NCBI GenBank assembly: GCA_022393335.1
Contig: JAJEKB010019387.1
Span: forward strand, 1 to 64,000
Length of the DNA stretch: 64,000 nucleotides
Direction: 5' to 3'
From: Macrotrachela quadricornifera
Taxonomy: Eukaryota > Rotifera > Eurotatoria > Philodinida > Philodinidae
Shown here: positions 52,733 to 64,000 of the stretch, piece by piece
Layout: each line of letters begins with the position of its first letter
Numbering within the stretch: position 1 is the stretch's first letter
The notes under the pieces: model-generated
What the model saw: the letters and a program-made list of their open reading frames with translations, nothing else
Told to the model about the DNA's origin: nothing
The model's database searches: none
Translations under genes and position numbers: made by a program

Positions 52733-54649
52733 ATGGTTAGTTTAAATACACAACATAATCGAAGTGGAGGAGTCAGTTGAATTTCGTTTTTTTTTTTTTG
52801 ATATTGTTTATTGAATCTCTTTTTTTTTTAAATAAAGGGAATGTCATTTGATGATCGATCAATAAATGTTCATGATGAAGTAATAAGTGAAAATACACCT
52901 CTTATTGTAAACACTGAATTACATTATCGACGAATACGAACAACTCCTTTTATTATTATTCATATTTTATTGGTGGTAAAAAGAAATTTGAATTATAGAA
53001 AAATTAGATTTTTTTAAAAATTAATTTTCTTTTTAGATTGCATTTGAAACAGTGATTGTACTATTTCCGTTTCTGTGTTATGATAAACACATTGTAGAAA
53101 TATGTGATAATCATTCTCCATATAATATTTCATTATATATACATGCTGGTGCCTACTTTGTTAGTGTTGTTTTTGATCGGTATGATTAAATGAAATTTTG
53201 ATATTAAAAGATTAAATTTTTATTTGCTAAAGAAAATTATTTTAAATACTAAAAATAATTCAAAAATTTTATTAAAATAATAGATCATACGTATTGTAAT
53301 TTGAGAATAAATAATAAATAAATAATTCTACGTTGGAATCTCATTGAAGATAACTGATTGTATTCATATCTTATTAAGCATTTAGAAGGAACATATTAAT
53401 AACTGGGATGAATCATAGTATAAGAGTAAGATACTTCAAACATGTAAGCTTTATACTCGCAAAATATGTTGTTTTTCAATCGAGAGGTATACCAAATATG
53501 ACTGATCTCGTCTTCATGTTTATAGATAAAATTTGTCTTTCTATTCGAACGATGAATAGATCCCTATAGGGCAATATATGAGTTAATAAAAAGTTCGGAT
53601 CTATGATTTTCTTATGTCATGATCTGAAGTTACACATGTATTTTTCTCAGAAGAAAACGAAAAAAAAAACAAAAGTTTTTGACATAGAATACATCAAATT
53701 GCGTTTCAGAATAATGATGATTCTATACCTCTTTAAACTTGTTTTTAACCTGATAGTGGAAAAGATTTTTTCAATAGATTGAATATTTCATATCTTGACT
53801 AATTGACAATTCAACGAATAAACTCCTTTACTTATCGCTGTCATCACAATTTACATAAAAATCTTTTTTTTTAATCAATAGTTTCAATCATAAAAATATT
53901 CAATAATCTGTGACTAGTAGTAAAATTAATCACATTTTCAAATAATTTCTGAGTAAATTTTAAACTTAATTATTGTATTTAGTTTATATCATTATCATCA
54001 AGATCTATCTCGACGTGATGGTTATCTTGATTTTTATCGTCGAACTAGAAATTTAAGACGTACACCATTGATTGTCATTTCAGCAGGTAACAAAAAAAAA
54101 TAAACTCTTAATATTTATTCGAAGTATATTTCAATATAATTTCTTAAGGCAATGCAATTCTTGTTGCTATGATTAAATTACTTGAAGATTATCAATCATT
54201 AATTTTACCATTGCAACCATGGCATTGTCTTGCAATTCTTACTACAATTGAAATAATTATTATTTTAATTGTACTTTTATGGTATCTTGGTAAATATAAA
54301 ATTTTATTTTTTTGTATGTATATGTTTTTATATTATTTTGAAGTTATTACTATTCGATTTAATAAACAACGTGCTCGTCCAGATGCAACACAATATGATT
54401 TTCTTTCAACTTTTGTAACATCACAAACATCAGCAAATGAAATTGGTTTTCGGTTGGTTTAATGAATATTTAAATTATTTATTTAAAATAATTTTATTTT
54501 CTAGTGATGAAACTTATACAGAAAATGTTCTTGAAAAACAAGCTGATTTAATACGATATTTACAAGAACGTAATGATCATTTAGCACGTCTTGCTCAGCA
54601 ATTTAAGCAACAATTAAATAATCGGCAAAATTCAACAAATACTATTTAA
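52733..54649 (+). CDS. TMEM192: TMEM192-like lysosomal membrane protein
   Basis: Seven exons: 52733-52771, 52838-52975, 53037-53179, 53983-54086, 54149-54289, 54344-54452 and 54505-54649, giving 272 aa (human TMEM192 has 271). The N-terminal cytosolic tail has ENTPLIVNTELHYRRIR. Four hydrophobic segments follow (TPFIIIHILLVIAFETVIVL, YIHAGAYFVSVVFD, PLIVISAGNAILVAMI, CLAILTTIEIIIILIVLLW), with YHYHQDLSRRDGYLDFYRRT between TM2 and TM3. The C-terminal coiled coil contains VLEKQADLIRYLQERNDHLA, matching the 'EEIVEKQ...YLKRHNALL' pattern of the family. In mammals it is an abundant lysosomal protein used as a lysosome marker. Intron 3 (803 nt) is unusually long. Second gene of the plus-strand array. 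Confidence 0.9.
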
Positions 54650-56647
54650 TATTTATTATTTAGTGACTAATCAATCTTTTAATTGATATTTATACTTGCA
54701 TATTTTAACTGTTTTATGTCGCGATAAACGATAGCATTTGTACGTGTTGTATGGTTTAAAAAAAAATAAACTAATTCTTTTCATTTTAAAAATCCATTAT
54801 GAAACTATTTAAAACAAAATCTAATAATATATAAGAGATCTCTGAATAAATTCTAAAAACAGAATAATTCAAAAAAAAAATCGTATCGACTTGTGAAAAT
54901 TATTAATATCAAAATCAAAAAAAGAATATATTTAGTATCATTTTGTGAGTAATATTTAATTTACAAACAATTTTTTCATATATACCAACTATTAAAATAA
55001 GTTTTAAATACCTTTTATCCTTATTTGATATATTTAAATTTTTGTCTTGTAGGCTTTGACTAATGAATTTGTATTGCATGTCCAATTATTGATCTCTTTC
55101 ATGATGTCTATCATCTAATTTGATTTTATGCAGATCTACTATTATTACAAAATCTCAATGGAACGGACATTGAATTTCAACATCTATCATAATATATATT
55201 ATGATGTCAAACATCATCTTCTATCTAATTGAATAAAAAAAAAATAACAACTAGTTTATAGTAGATGTTCATGTGAAACAAATCTCTTGTGTTGAATACC
55301 AATGTGAAAGGAAGTTGAAATCATATTATATATTATATACAATCGAGCTAATTGATATTCATTTATTATAATAATGCTTTTCTTTTACAAGATAGAGTAC
55401 CGCCCTTTTATATCAGCTACTATATCGATATCTTGACAAAAGAATAAACAAAAGAAAATTGACGCAATCATCGTAATGCCCTTGATGAATATAAATAAAC
55501 ATCTATCATTTACTCATTTTTTTTTCTTAACAAATTATTCTAATCTTTTTCTTTTTCTCTGTTTCAATAGAAATGGTAGAGGAACAATAATTTTCATTAG
55601 GAAATGACACCATCTCAATCATTCAGTTACCGGCGTCATCAGAAGAAAAAAAAAAAGATGAATCCGGATATGGTGATGAAAAAAAAGTTTAAGCAATTGT
55701 ACAGAGTATAATTAAAATGTCTTGCAGACTGAAAATGACTTTTCTTCATTTTTCATGGAAATAATGAAGCCACATACTGTGTTATGTTATATATAGTGAA
55801 GTCATCATTTTCATGTAATAAATCATTTTTCTTTGAAGGTGTGAAGTAAATATGAACAACTTTTTAAAGATATGCATAAAATAAATGAACAGAAATATTT
55901 GTTTATGTAATATACATATATATAGAGAAAAGACTAAATTCCATTATATTTTTAAAAGGTCAAAATACCAATTCTTCGTTCTCTAAATCAAATCAAACAT
56001 AGCCAAAGGAGATCAATGCAATGAACATCTTGAGAAAATTAACGTTGAATTGTTCTCTTCTTCTTTGACAAACATATACAAATCATCCGTCCGAAACTAA
56101 AGCCCATGAGAGACAATTATCATCGTAGTGACATGTCTGTCTTTTACTGTCATTATTACGCGACCATGGCAAATGATTTTAGTTATACATATATATATAT
56201 ATATATATATGTATGATTCGGAAAATGGAATTAAAGAGTTCTGTACATTCATAATGGATTTGCTTAGTCTTTTTTGACATCTCCTCTTTTTTTCTTTCTT
56301 TCTCTGGTCATTTTCTCTCTAGAGAAAAGAGAAAGAGGAAGAGTAAGAATAGGAGGATGTGTTCATCCCTTCATTTCTCTCACTATACGAATGTATATTT
56401 ACTCATCATCATTATTGGTATAGAAGAGAAGACATCATAATTATTTCTATCCTTTCAATCGAGCTGATCCCTTGTTCGTCATCTAGTTTATTTACAAATT
56501 CATTGCTATTCGGATCGAACAAAAAAAAAAAGAATACATAAAAATTCTTATGTTGAACTTTAACTTTGACGTAACATAATAAAATTTCACCTCCACAATT
56601 CTATATAGATTAACGTATTTATTCGATTGTTCATTTCATCTTTCAAA
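54650..56647. other. Intergenic region with AT microsatellite
   Basis: About 2 kb between TMEM192 and the Ig-receptor gene, no coding potential recognised. It contains an imperfect palindrome near 55186-55207 (catcataatatatattatgatg-like) and an alternating (TA)n tract at about 56185-56212. Confidence 0.4.
56185..56212. repeat. (TA)n microsatellite
   Basis: An uninterrupted alternating TA run bounded by atacat and atgtat, upstream of the Ig-receptor gene. Confidence 0.85.
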
Positions 56648-59600
56648 ATGTATCAAATGACACTTATTGGTAAGTTTTTTACCTCTTTTAATTGAAAAAT
56701 TTCTGTTTTTAATTAAGATTACACAATAGTCTCTCTATTTGATTTTAAAAATAAAAAAAAAGTAAAGAAAATGATGTAGACAACAGTTTATTGTTTTCTT
56801 TTTGTTATATATATATATATATACACTTAACAACTCATATTTTTAAATCATTCTTTCTCAAGATTTTAACTTTGTTATTCTTTATTGAGATTAAATAGAT
56901 GTCTATCTTAATGGATATTCTTATTTGATTTTGAACATGTTTTTTTGTTTTGATTGATTAAAAAATACGATTAATAACATATTCATTTATTTCATTTTGA
57001 CATATTGAAAATGATAGAGAAAATAATGATAATCTATTTGATTGAAAGAAAAAAAAAACATATATATATATATATATATATTTTGAATATCGTTTTAGTA
57101 CTATTATTAATTCTTATTCAATGGATTGAAACATCAAAAATAATTGATACAAGAACTATAACTGAAAAACAAGGCCGTGATGTAGTACTTTCATGTCGAT
57201 TTGAACAATTATATGAAAAAGATCGTGTTATGTGGTAAGAAGAAAAGATATAAAGAAAAGATGATTTTTTTTTTTATTTCATATAAATAAATAGGTCAAA
57301 AGATGATGTTGTTTTATCTGTAAATGAAGAAATATCTGGTGATAGAAAAAAATATGAAATTACAGGAAAATATGATTTAATTATTAAAGCTGTTGTTGAT
57401 CAAGATAGTGGAAGATATTTATGTCAAAATTTTGATCAAGTTTTATCAATGAATGTTTTATTAACTGTTTTAAGTATGTAGATATGATTTTAGTAATGAC
57501 TATAAATGAAAATAAGATTTTGTTTTTATGAAAAAGTTTTTTCAATATAAAATTAAAACTAAATTAAGTAAAGATAATACTATTTTACAGATGGATAGCT
57601 ATGCTTCCTATGATTGAACAGAGAAGGTGAAGGTCAATAGATGATTGATATCTGACTGTTTCTTAATTGTTCTTTTTTTTCTGATTCTAATCATGAATAC
57701 CAAGGTTAACATATTCTATATCTAAAAATGTAAAATATGTTGATATAACATTTAATTTTAGCTCTACCAACTAAACCAAACATACAACAAACAAATAAAA
57801 GTTTAATTGAGAATAATATAGAAAAATTTCTTTGTATAACACAAGGTGGAAATCCATTACCAACATTTAATTGGTTAATTAATCAAATAAAATTAAATGA
57901 GTAAGATATAAAAAAAAAGAATTGTTTTTTTTTTAAATTTTATATTTATTTTAATAAGATCATTGTATATTGTTCATCGAAATATACGTCAATCATATAG
58001 TGAATTAAATTTACCATTAGAAAAACGTTTTCATAATAGTTTATTAACTTGTCAAGTACAAAATCAAGCATTAGATAAACCATTAAGTACTTCATATACT
58101 TTAAATATTCAATGTAAAGAAAGATTTTATAGTTTTTGAATTTAAATATTATTTTATTTATTTGAAACAGATAAACCAGAAGTTAATTTACGTCATGAAC
58201 AAACAATTATTTCAAATCTTAATTTACTTGTTATTGAAAATGATCATTTAACACTTATATGTCAAATTGAATCAAATCCACCATTCATTAAACCAATAAC
58301 TTGGTTAAAAAATGGTGTATCAATATCAGGTTTGTTAATATCTTATTTAAAATTTTAAAACGTTTTTATCTTTTTTTTTGTTTAGGTATTACTTCTTCTT
58401 CATTAACATTACAAACAATAAAACGTACTGATGATGGAGAATATACATGTTTATCATCAAATTCAATTGGTCATGGTAAATCATCAGTACATATTCGTGT
58501 TCAATGTAAAATAAAACAAAAGCAACAAACTTAAATTTTTTTCTAATTAATGTTTTTTTTCTAGATTCACCAATTGTTCAATTAAATGGTGGTGGAATAA
58601 TAAATGAAAATGAAAAATTAATATTAATGTGTCATGTAGATTCTTATCCATCAATTGATTATTATCAATGGTATAAAAATAATCAAAAATTAAATACAAG
58701 TTCATTAACATCTTCATTAATTATTGAAAAAATCTCGAAAGAGGATGCAGGAATTTATATATGTTTGGTACAAAATACTTTGAAATATTCTAATGGAAGT
58801 TCAATTGAGAAATTTAATAAAACACAAACAAGAGTTATTGTTCAATGTAAGAAAGATTTTAGATTATATTGCCAGAAAAGAAAAGAAAATTTTATTTTTA
58901 GATACTCCAAAAATTCATACATTACATCCAATAATAGCTGTTGATCTTTTTACAACAAATATAACAATCCAATGTGAAATTGATTCATCTCCTGAAGCAA
59001 TTATAAATTGGAAATTTAATAATAAAATTATATTTAATTCAAATAAATATTCTATTATACAAAATAAATCTTTATCTTATTTAATTATTCAACAAATTCA
59101 ATCCAATACAGATTATGGATTATACTCATGTAATGCATCAAATAAGTTAGGATATAATTCTACAACTATCCAACTGAGATCAAAAGGTATATTGACATAC
59201 ACTTTTATAGTAAGATGAAATCAATTCTCATGCTGTGTTTGCTCTTTTTTCGATCATTATCATATCATACAGACATATACCTCCTATTGTTCACAGGATC
59301 GAATTATTTCTATGTTAATAGTTTGTCAATCAATCATTCTTATGACAGTTGTTCTTTATTTATTGAAAAAGAAAATTATTTTGTATTGATTTAGATATAC
59401 CAGATTCACCAACAAATTTAAATATAACAAGTATCAGTTATTCAACGATTAGTTTGACATGGAAACCAGGATTTGATGGTGGATGGTCACAATCTTTTTG
59501 GATTTCACTTGATAATTCTTTATGGAAAGAAACAAATCAAAGTCATTTTACATTTACAAGTGAGTTTATTTCATAAATGTAGTTCTAATAAAAATGTATA

Positions 59601-61133
59601 ATAACATCTGAAAGTATGAAAAAAGATGAAATACACTATTAGAAATAATCTTCTCAAATACTTTGCTTATTGTTTAAGGATTATTAATTAAAACCACATA
59701 AGACGTATTTTTTATGAATTATTTTCATTCATTATGACCTAATCGAAGATTACCTTCTATGCAAGATTATTGATTAAAAAGAACATACGTTATACATTAT
59801 ATACACTACGTATTTTTTCTTTACAATTGTAGATAGATCTTCTCTCATTATTATAATTAATTTAAACTCAACTTATATTTTCTTTTTTAGATCTTCATCA
59901 TTTGGAATATTATAATATAACTGTTCGAGCATATAATCAATTAGGACAAAGTTTAACAAGTGCATTTCTTCGTGTTCAAACAAAAGATATACCAATAAAA
60001 AAAGAAGGTTAGTTTTTAAATTGATCATATAGTATATATATTTTTTTTCATTAGATTTACCAACTATTGAACATTCATTATTACATTTACCAGAAAAAAC
60101 AATTAAATATCGTTTAAATAATTCAAGTTTTGCATCAGTAAAAGTTCCATTATGTCTTCGAATTGAAATATATAATCAAACAAATATATGTCAACGTATC
60201 GTAACATCAAGTGGTATTTTAAAATTCAATGAAAATAATGTAAATCATATTATTAATGTATCAATTTGTCTTGATCAATATGAAGATTTTTGTGGAGAAA
60301 TAATTCCACTTGAAATAAGTAAAAACAAACAAAGTTTTTTTTTCTGTTATTTCAAAAAATAATTTTTAATATTTTAAGAACGTGATACATCATTTAATTG
60401 GTTATTCATATTAATATTATCAATTATTATTGTTTCATTGCTTATTATTTTTGGTCTTTGTATATTTTGTTTGATATTAAATTGTAAACGACGACGAAAT
60501 GCTAATCGTACATCAAGTATTTTGATTAATTTATGATTTTTTTGTCGAATTTATTTTTAATATTTAGTTTCTCCATCAAATAAAAAATCTCCACAACATC
60601 CAATTATCATTGAACCAATTGTTTCTAATACAAATAAGTAAATCTATTAAATAAAAATTATTTATTTTAATAATCTAATTTTTAGTTCAACAAAATTTTA
60701 TTCAAATGTAACATATCCTGAACAACAACAAATACCATCATCATATTCTAAATTAGGTGAAATTCAAAAACTTGATCAATTTTCAGGTATATATATATCA
60801 TTTTTCAATATTAATTAATTAAATATATATTTTTTTTGTATAGTAAATAATGTTAATAATCGTCAATTATCAGTTGATTCAAATGAACCAATATTATCAA
60901 ATCCAAATTCATTATCATCATCAGATGTGGATCAAATAACAGGTACAGATTTAAATCCAACTGATCGATTATCAATACAAAATGATTTTAATACATCTCA
61001 AACTCGACATATTAATTATGGATTTCCATTTTATGGAACAAAAACTAAAGAAAATATTACTGATAATGGTTTTTTAACATCATCAAATAATTCTCAATTA
61101 AATAAAAAAACTGTATATGAAGTTGTGGTTTAG
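56648..61133 (+). CDS. Nephrin/Kirrel-like Ig-superfamily adhesion receptor
   Basis: Sixteen exons: 56648-56669, 57099-57234, 57295-57473, 57762-57900, 57959-58113, 58171-58329, 58386-58505, 58565-58846, 58902-59186, 59395-59559, 59891-60007, 60055-60318, 60379-60516, 60568-60637, 60686-60786 and 60844-61133, giving 873 aa. Signal peptide (MYQMTLI then VLLLILIQWI), split by intron 1. Five Ig domains follow at about residues 25-110, 113-210, 211-303, 304-397 and 398-492, each with a C...W...YxC signature (for example DGEYTCLSSNSIGHG). One FN3 domain at about 493-586 (PDSPTNLNITSISYSTISLTW). A Cys-containing juxtamembrane region leads to a TM helix at about 683-710 (FILILSIIIVSLLIIFG) followed by KRRRN. 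The cytoplasmic tail of about 155 aa ends YEVVV, a likely PDZ ligand. Domain borders fall at phase-1 introns. Five Ig plus FN3 is intermediate between Kirrel (five Ig) and nephrin (eight Ig plus FN3). Confidence 0.85.
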
Positions 61134-62778
61134 ATTTACAGTATTAGACAGTGAGAATATTTATATGTAGAATTCTTTTGTGTTGTGATGATGAAATAAA
61201 AGATTATAAAAAAAAAGATACAAAGAGATTTATTGATGATGTAAAAGAATACAAACAATACAAAGAAAAAGATTAGTTATATAGAGATTTAATGTCATAT
61301 TCTAAATTGGAAAAATAAATCAGTTTTACATAGTTTACATACTGTTTAGTTCAATAATATTCACATAATAGATAGCGGAATGGATAAAGCATCACCATAT
61401 TCATTTAATACATTAAATCGCTTTAAAAAAATTCAATGTATGATTTTTTTAATGAGACACCATAAATCTAACTTTTTTTTTTATCTTATTCAATGAATCT
61501 ATTATATAAATTACACTTCAAGGAAGATGTTTCATATGTTACATGATGACAAATGTTCTACATATATATTCAATTACTAAATACACATATTGATGTTTAG
61601 CTGACATTCAGATTGCCCTTAACCATTACATACAAATTGACGATCATTAAAAGAATAAGTTTCCTGCTGTGTACCAATGTGAACATTTGTGACCTATTCA
61701 CAACGGTGTCAACTGTCCTTCCCATAAATATACATATTTAATGCTATTAATTAATAATTATTCATTGATTTATTAAGATAATTTTTAGTATGATAATACC
61801 TAAAATTTTCGAACGAAAAAAACCTTGATTGTAGTTGAACAATTTTTTTATATTATGTTTAATCTTTCTATTGTCCATATAAATCAGTCGGTTCGATTGC
61901 CTTGCTTATAAACAGCATTGAGTAACGTGGAATCGAGACCCGCCATGGGCATGTTTGCTCTTTGTTATATTTACATTCAATAAAATATTCTATCATTTCT
62001 ATTACGTTGTCACTAATAAATGAATCTCTTGTTGGACAGTAAGCTTTAATCTATCGAAGAATATACTTATCATCTACTTTTCTATTTAGTTTTTTTTATA
62101 ATAATTTTATGAAAGCTCTAATTTATGCAGGAGTGATAATTAGAGATGATCACCAATCATAAAATTGAAGATCAAATAATAAATAAATGTCATTATTAGA
62201 ATAATCATTTGGATTACGTAATAAAAGATGATTTTTAACTAATTATAGGTCATCGTTGAGAAAAAACAAATAAATCATTCATTATTTAAACTTAAAATTT
62301 TTTCTTTTTTTTTAAGTAAAAAATACGATCTTTATATAAAAACTTTTATCATGTATTCACCGAGATTAAATCAATATTGATCATTTGACAAAAGAAATGT
62401 GTTTTTCTTCTGTAAATATTAGAGATTGCTATAACATTGTTTTAAATTGAAACGTTTTTTTCTTATTTTTGAGATAGAAAAAAAGTCATTGAAGAGAATG
62501 TTCGTCGTCATAGATCAACATTCTTATTCATAATTTAATTTTTGCAGTTATATAACAAAAGAAATTACATGGTATTTATATCCTCAAATTTGAGCTAAAT
62601 ATATATATATATATAAACTAAAATTTCTACAATTAACTTATCATATTTTAACATAACACGAACAAGCTTATCAATTTATTATTTGACTTTATATCACAAA
62701 ACTAAGCAAGAAAACACTTAAGCAGACAATAAAGTGACTAGAAAATAAAATAATAATGAATATTTGAGACTATCACTG
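61134..62778. other. Intergenic region, convergent gene ends
   Basis: About 1.6 kb between the Ig receptor (+) and the START-like gene (-). AT-rich; no gene or RNA with convincing structure was found. Confidence 0.4.
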
Positions 62779-63523
62779 TTAAAGATTACGAATTTGTAAC
62801 ATAAGTGTAAAGAGTGCTTCACGAACAATTTGATTTTTATAAAATTTCGCAAATGGTAAAAGTAAATACTAAAATAAAAACAAAAATAAAATATTTTGAT
62901 TAAGAAAAATTATTATATTAATTTACATGGAAAAGAATACTACGTCGTTTTGTATATACATTCCATTCAATATGAGTTGAATTAATATTATTTAAATTAT
63001 CTTTTAATTCAACTGAATTTATTTCAAGTAACCATGAGTTAACAGAATAAATAAATCGTTTTGGTCGATTATCAGTATGAATAATTAAAATAGAAGATAC
63101 ATCACCTATTTGTTAATCTTAATTATTATTATTTTTATTAAATAAATAAAAATACTAACCAATTAAAGGTAAATTTGTAATAAGTCGATATTTTTCACCT
63201 TCATGATTTTGTTTTTCTGATGAAACTAATTGAATATGTTCTACACGAACAATATTCGGATACCACTAAATTTAATAATTAATTATAGAAAAAAAATTAT
63301 AGGATTTATAATATTAACAAACTGCTGTATATTTATCAATATTTGTTATTATTTTATATACATATGATCGATTATATTGAAGTGTAGCTTTTTTTGTTAA
63401 AATTAAAGTTTTACCATTGGATGACGAAGATGAATCTGGAGGAATTTCATATTTATAAAGAATAGCTAATATTAATGTAAGTATTGAGAAATATTTTATA
63501 TAATATGGTAAAATAATTGCCAT
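62779..63523 (-). CDS. Small START/SRPBCC-like protein with N-terminal membrane anchor
   Basis: Four exons (minus): 63323-63523, 63160-63265, 62927-63105 and 62779-62868, giving 191 aa with consistent phases. An N-terminal hydrophobic segment (IKYFSILTLILAILYKY) could be a signal anchor. The following sequence, LQYNRSYVYKIITNIDKYTA joined to WYPNIVRVEHI, is the typical start of the SRPBCC (polyketide-cyclase/START-like) fold, in which a helix-grip pocket binds a hydrophobic ligand. Later strands (RFIYSVNSWLLEI, HIEWNVYTKRRSI) and a C-terminal helix (FYKNQIVREALFTLM) fit that fold. No specific orthologue is recognised. The ligand and role are unknown. The donor of exon 1 (GTTTGT) is weak but its phase is right. 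Confidence 0.6.
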
Positions 63524-64000
63524 TGAAAAAATTATAGTGTATCTGGAATTGGTATCACCTTAAATGTCTTTTTTCTTAACAATATGAATGACTAACTAAC
63601 AGTTTTTTTTTGTTAGCAAACTGAGAAAGTAGAAAATTGTTTGCCTGTAGATGCCACTGAATTGTTAGTCACTAATAGAGACATCTTTGGTCATTAAATA
63701 TTTAACAATAACTATTTTGTAATTATACTTGTGTAATATTTTTGTCTTTAAACAGTTCTTTTTATACCTATGACCGTATGAAACCGTATAGAAGCAAAAT
63801 ATTACGATGAAGCGATATGATGAACAGACTCTCATAGTAAAACAAGACAAAAATGACAAATAATTTGTGAAATTCGTTCTCGTCTATTAGCGATAACCGA
63901 ATATAATATATGTAGTCTGTTGTTTATTGGGAAAAAATTTGTAATGGACAAATGCAGGTTTAAAAATATTAATAGAGAAAATACATAAAAATATTAACAA
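63524..64000. other. Right-edge non-coding sequence
   Basis: About 480 bp upstream of the START-like gene. AT-rich; no credible gene. It probably includes that gene's promoter. Confidence 0.35.

Noticed and set aside
61880..61960. Possible tRNA-like or SINE-like segment (gaatcgagacccgcc)
   Set aside because: Only a vague T-arm resemblance; no acceptor stem, anticodon arm or promoter boxes could be fitted on either strand.
63665..63859. 64-codon minus-strand open frame near the right edge
   Set aside because: No domain, poor composition, and no compatible splice partners visible.

Overview
The window is animal nuclear DNA. It is very AT-rich. Its genes are split by many short GT-AG introns, mostly about 45-70 nt, and they are clear orthologues of metazoan proteins: a Hox-type homeobox protein, SYVN1/HRD1, HECTD2, DNAJC17, a diacylglycerol kinase, a MAP-kinase phosphatase, HINT3, ZW10, ZFYVE26/spastizin, TIMM50, MFSD1, TMEM192 and a nephrin/Kirrel-like adhesion receptor. 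Base composition, intron size and gene density best fit a small invertebrate such as a bdelloid rotifer. This is inference; no rRNA or mitochondrial marker is present to prove it. All exon chains below were built by hand from reading frame, splice consensus, phase compatibility and remembered family similarity.

Layout. 1-662 (-): 5' end of an FBXO22-like gene, running off the left edge. 990-3214 (-): Hox2/3-like homeobox gene with a 17-nt microexon and an 886-bp fold-back DNA transposon in intron 1. 4393-5022 (-): unrecognised gene. 6716-8340 (+): a TALE homeodomain joined to a BARD1/BRCA1-like BRCT pair, the most unusual protein here. 10222-12828 (-) SYVN1 and 13063-17881 (+) HECTD2 are two E3 ubiquitin ligases diverging from a 234-bp spacer. 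DNAJC17 (18015-18833, +) follows HECTD2 after 133 bp. 20105-23102 (+): diacylglycerol kinase. 24487-26108 (-): MAP-kinase phosphatase. 28509-29767 (+): secreted serine protease.

30426-51573 (-) is a tight head-to-tail array transcribed in the order MFSD1, TIMM50, ZFYVE26, ZW10, HINT3, with spacers of only about 110-205 bp. Each downstream gene has an unpaired splice acceptor 2-18 nt before its ATG, the layout expected of an operon resolved by spliced-leader trans-splicing. From the same 335-bp divergent promoter region a second array, FCP1-like protein then TMEM192 (spacer 68 bp, acceptor touching the ATG), runs on the plus strand. Several members (MFSD1, TMEM192, ZFYVE26) are lysosomal or autophagy-related in other animals. 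56648-61133 (+): nephrin/Kirrel-like Ig receptor. 62779-63523 (-): small START/SRPBCC-like membrane-anchored protein.

Main points for follow-up: the homeodomain-BRCT fusion; a pair of phase-locked, apparently mutually exclusive exons in HECTD2; recurrent microexons (9, 17, 21 and 21 nt), one encoding the core of a homeodomain recognition helix; a DUF547-like module inside ZFYVE26; two putative operons; and two hairpin-type mobile elements in introns.
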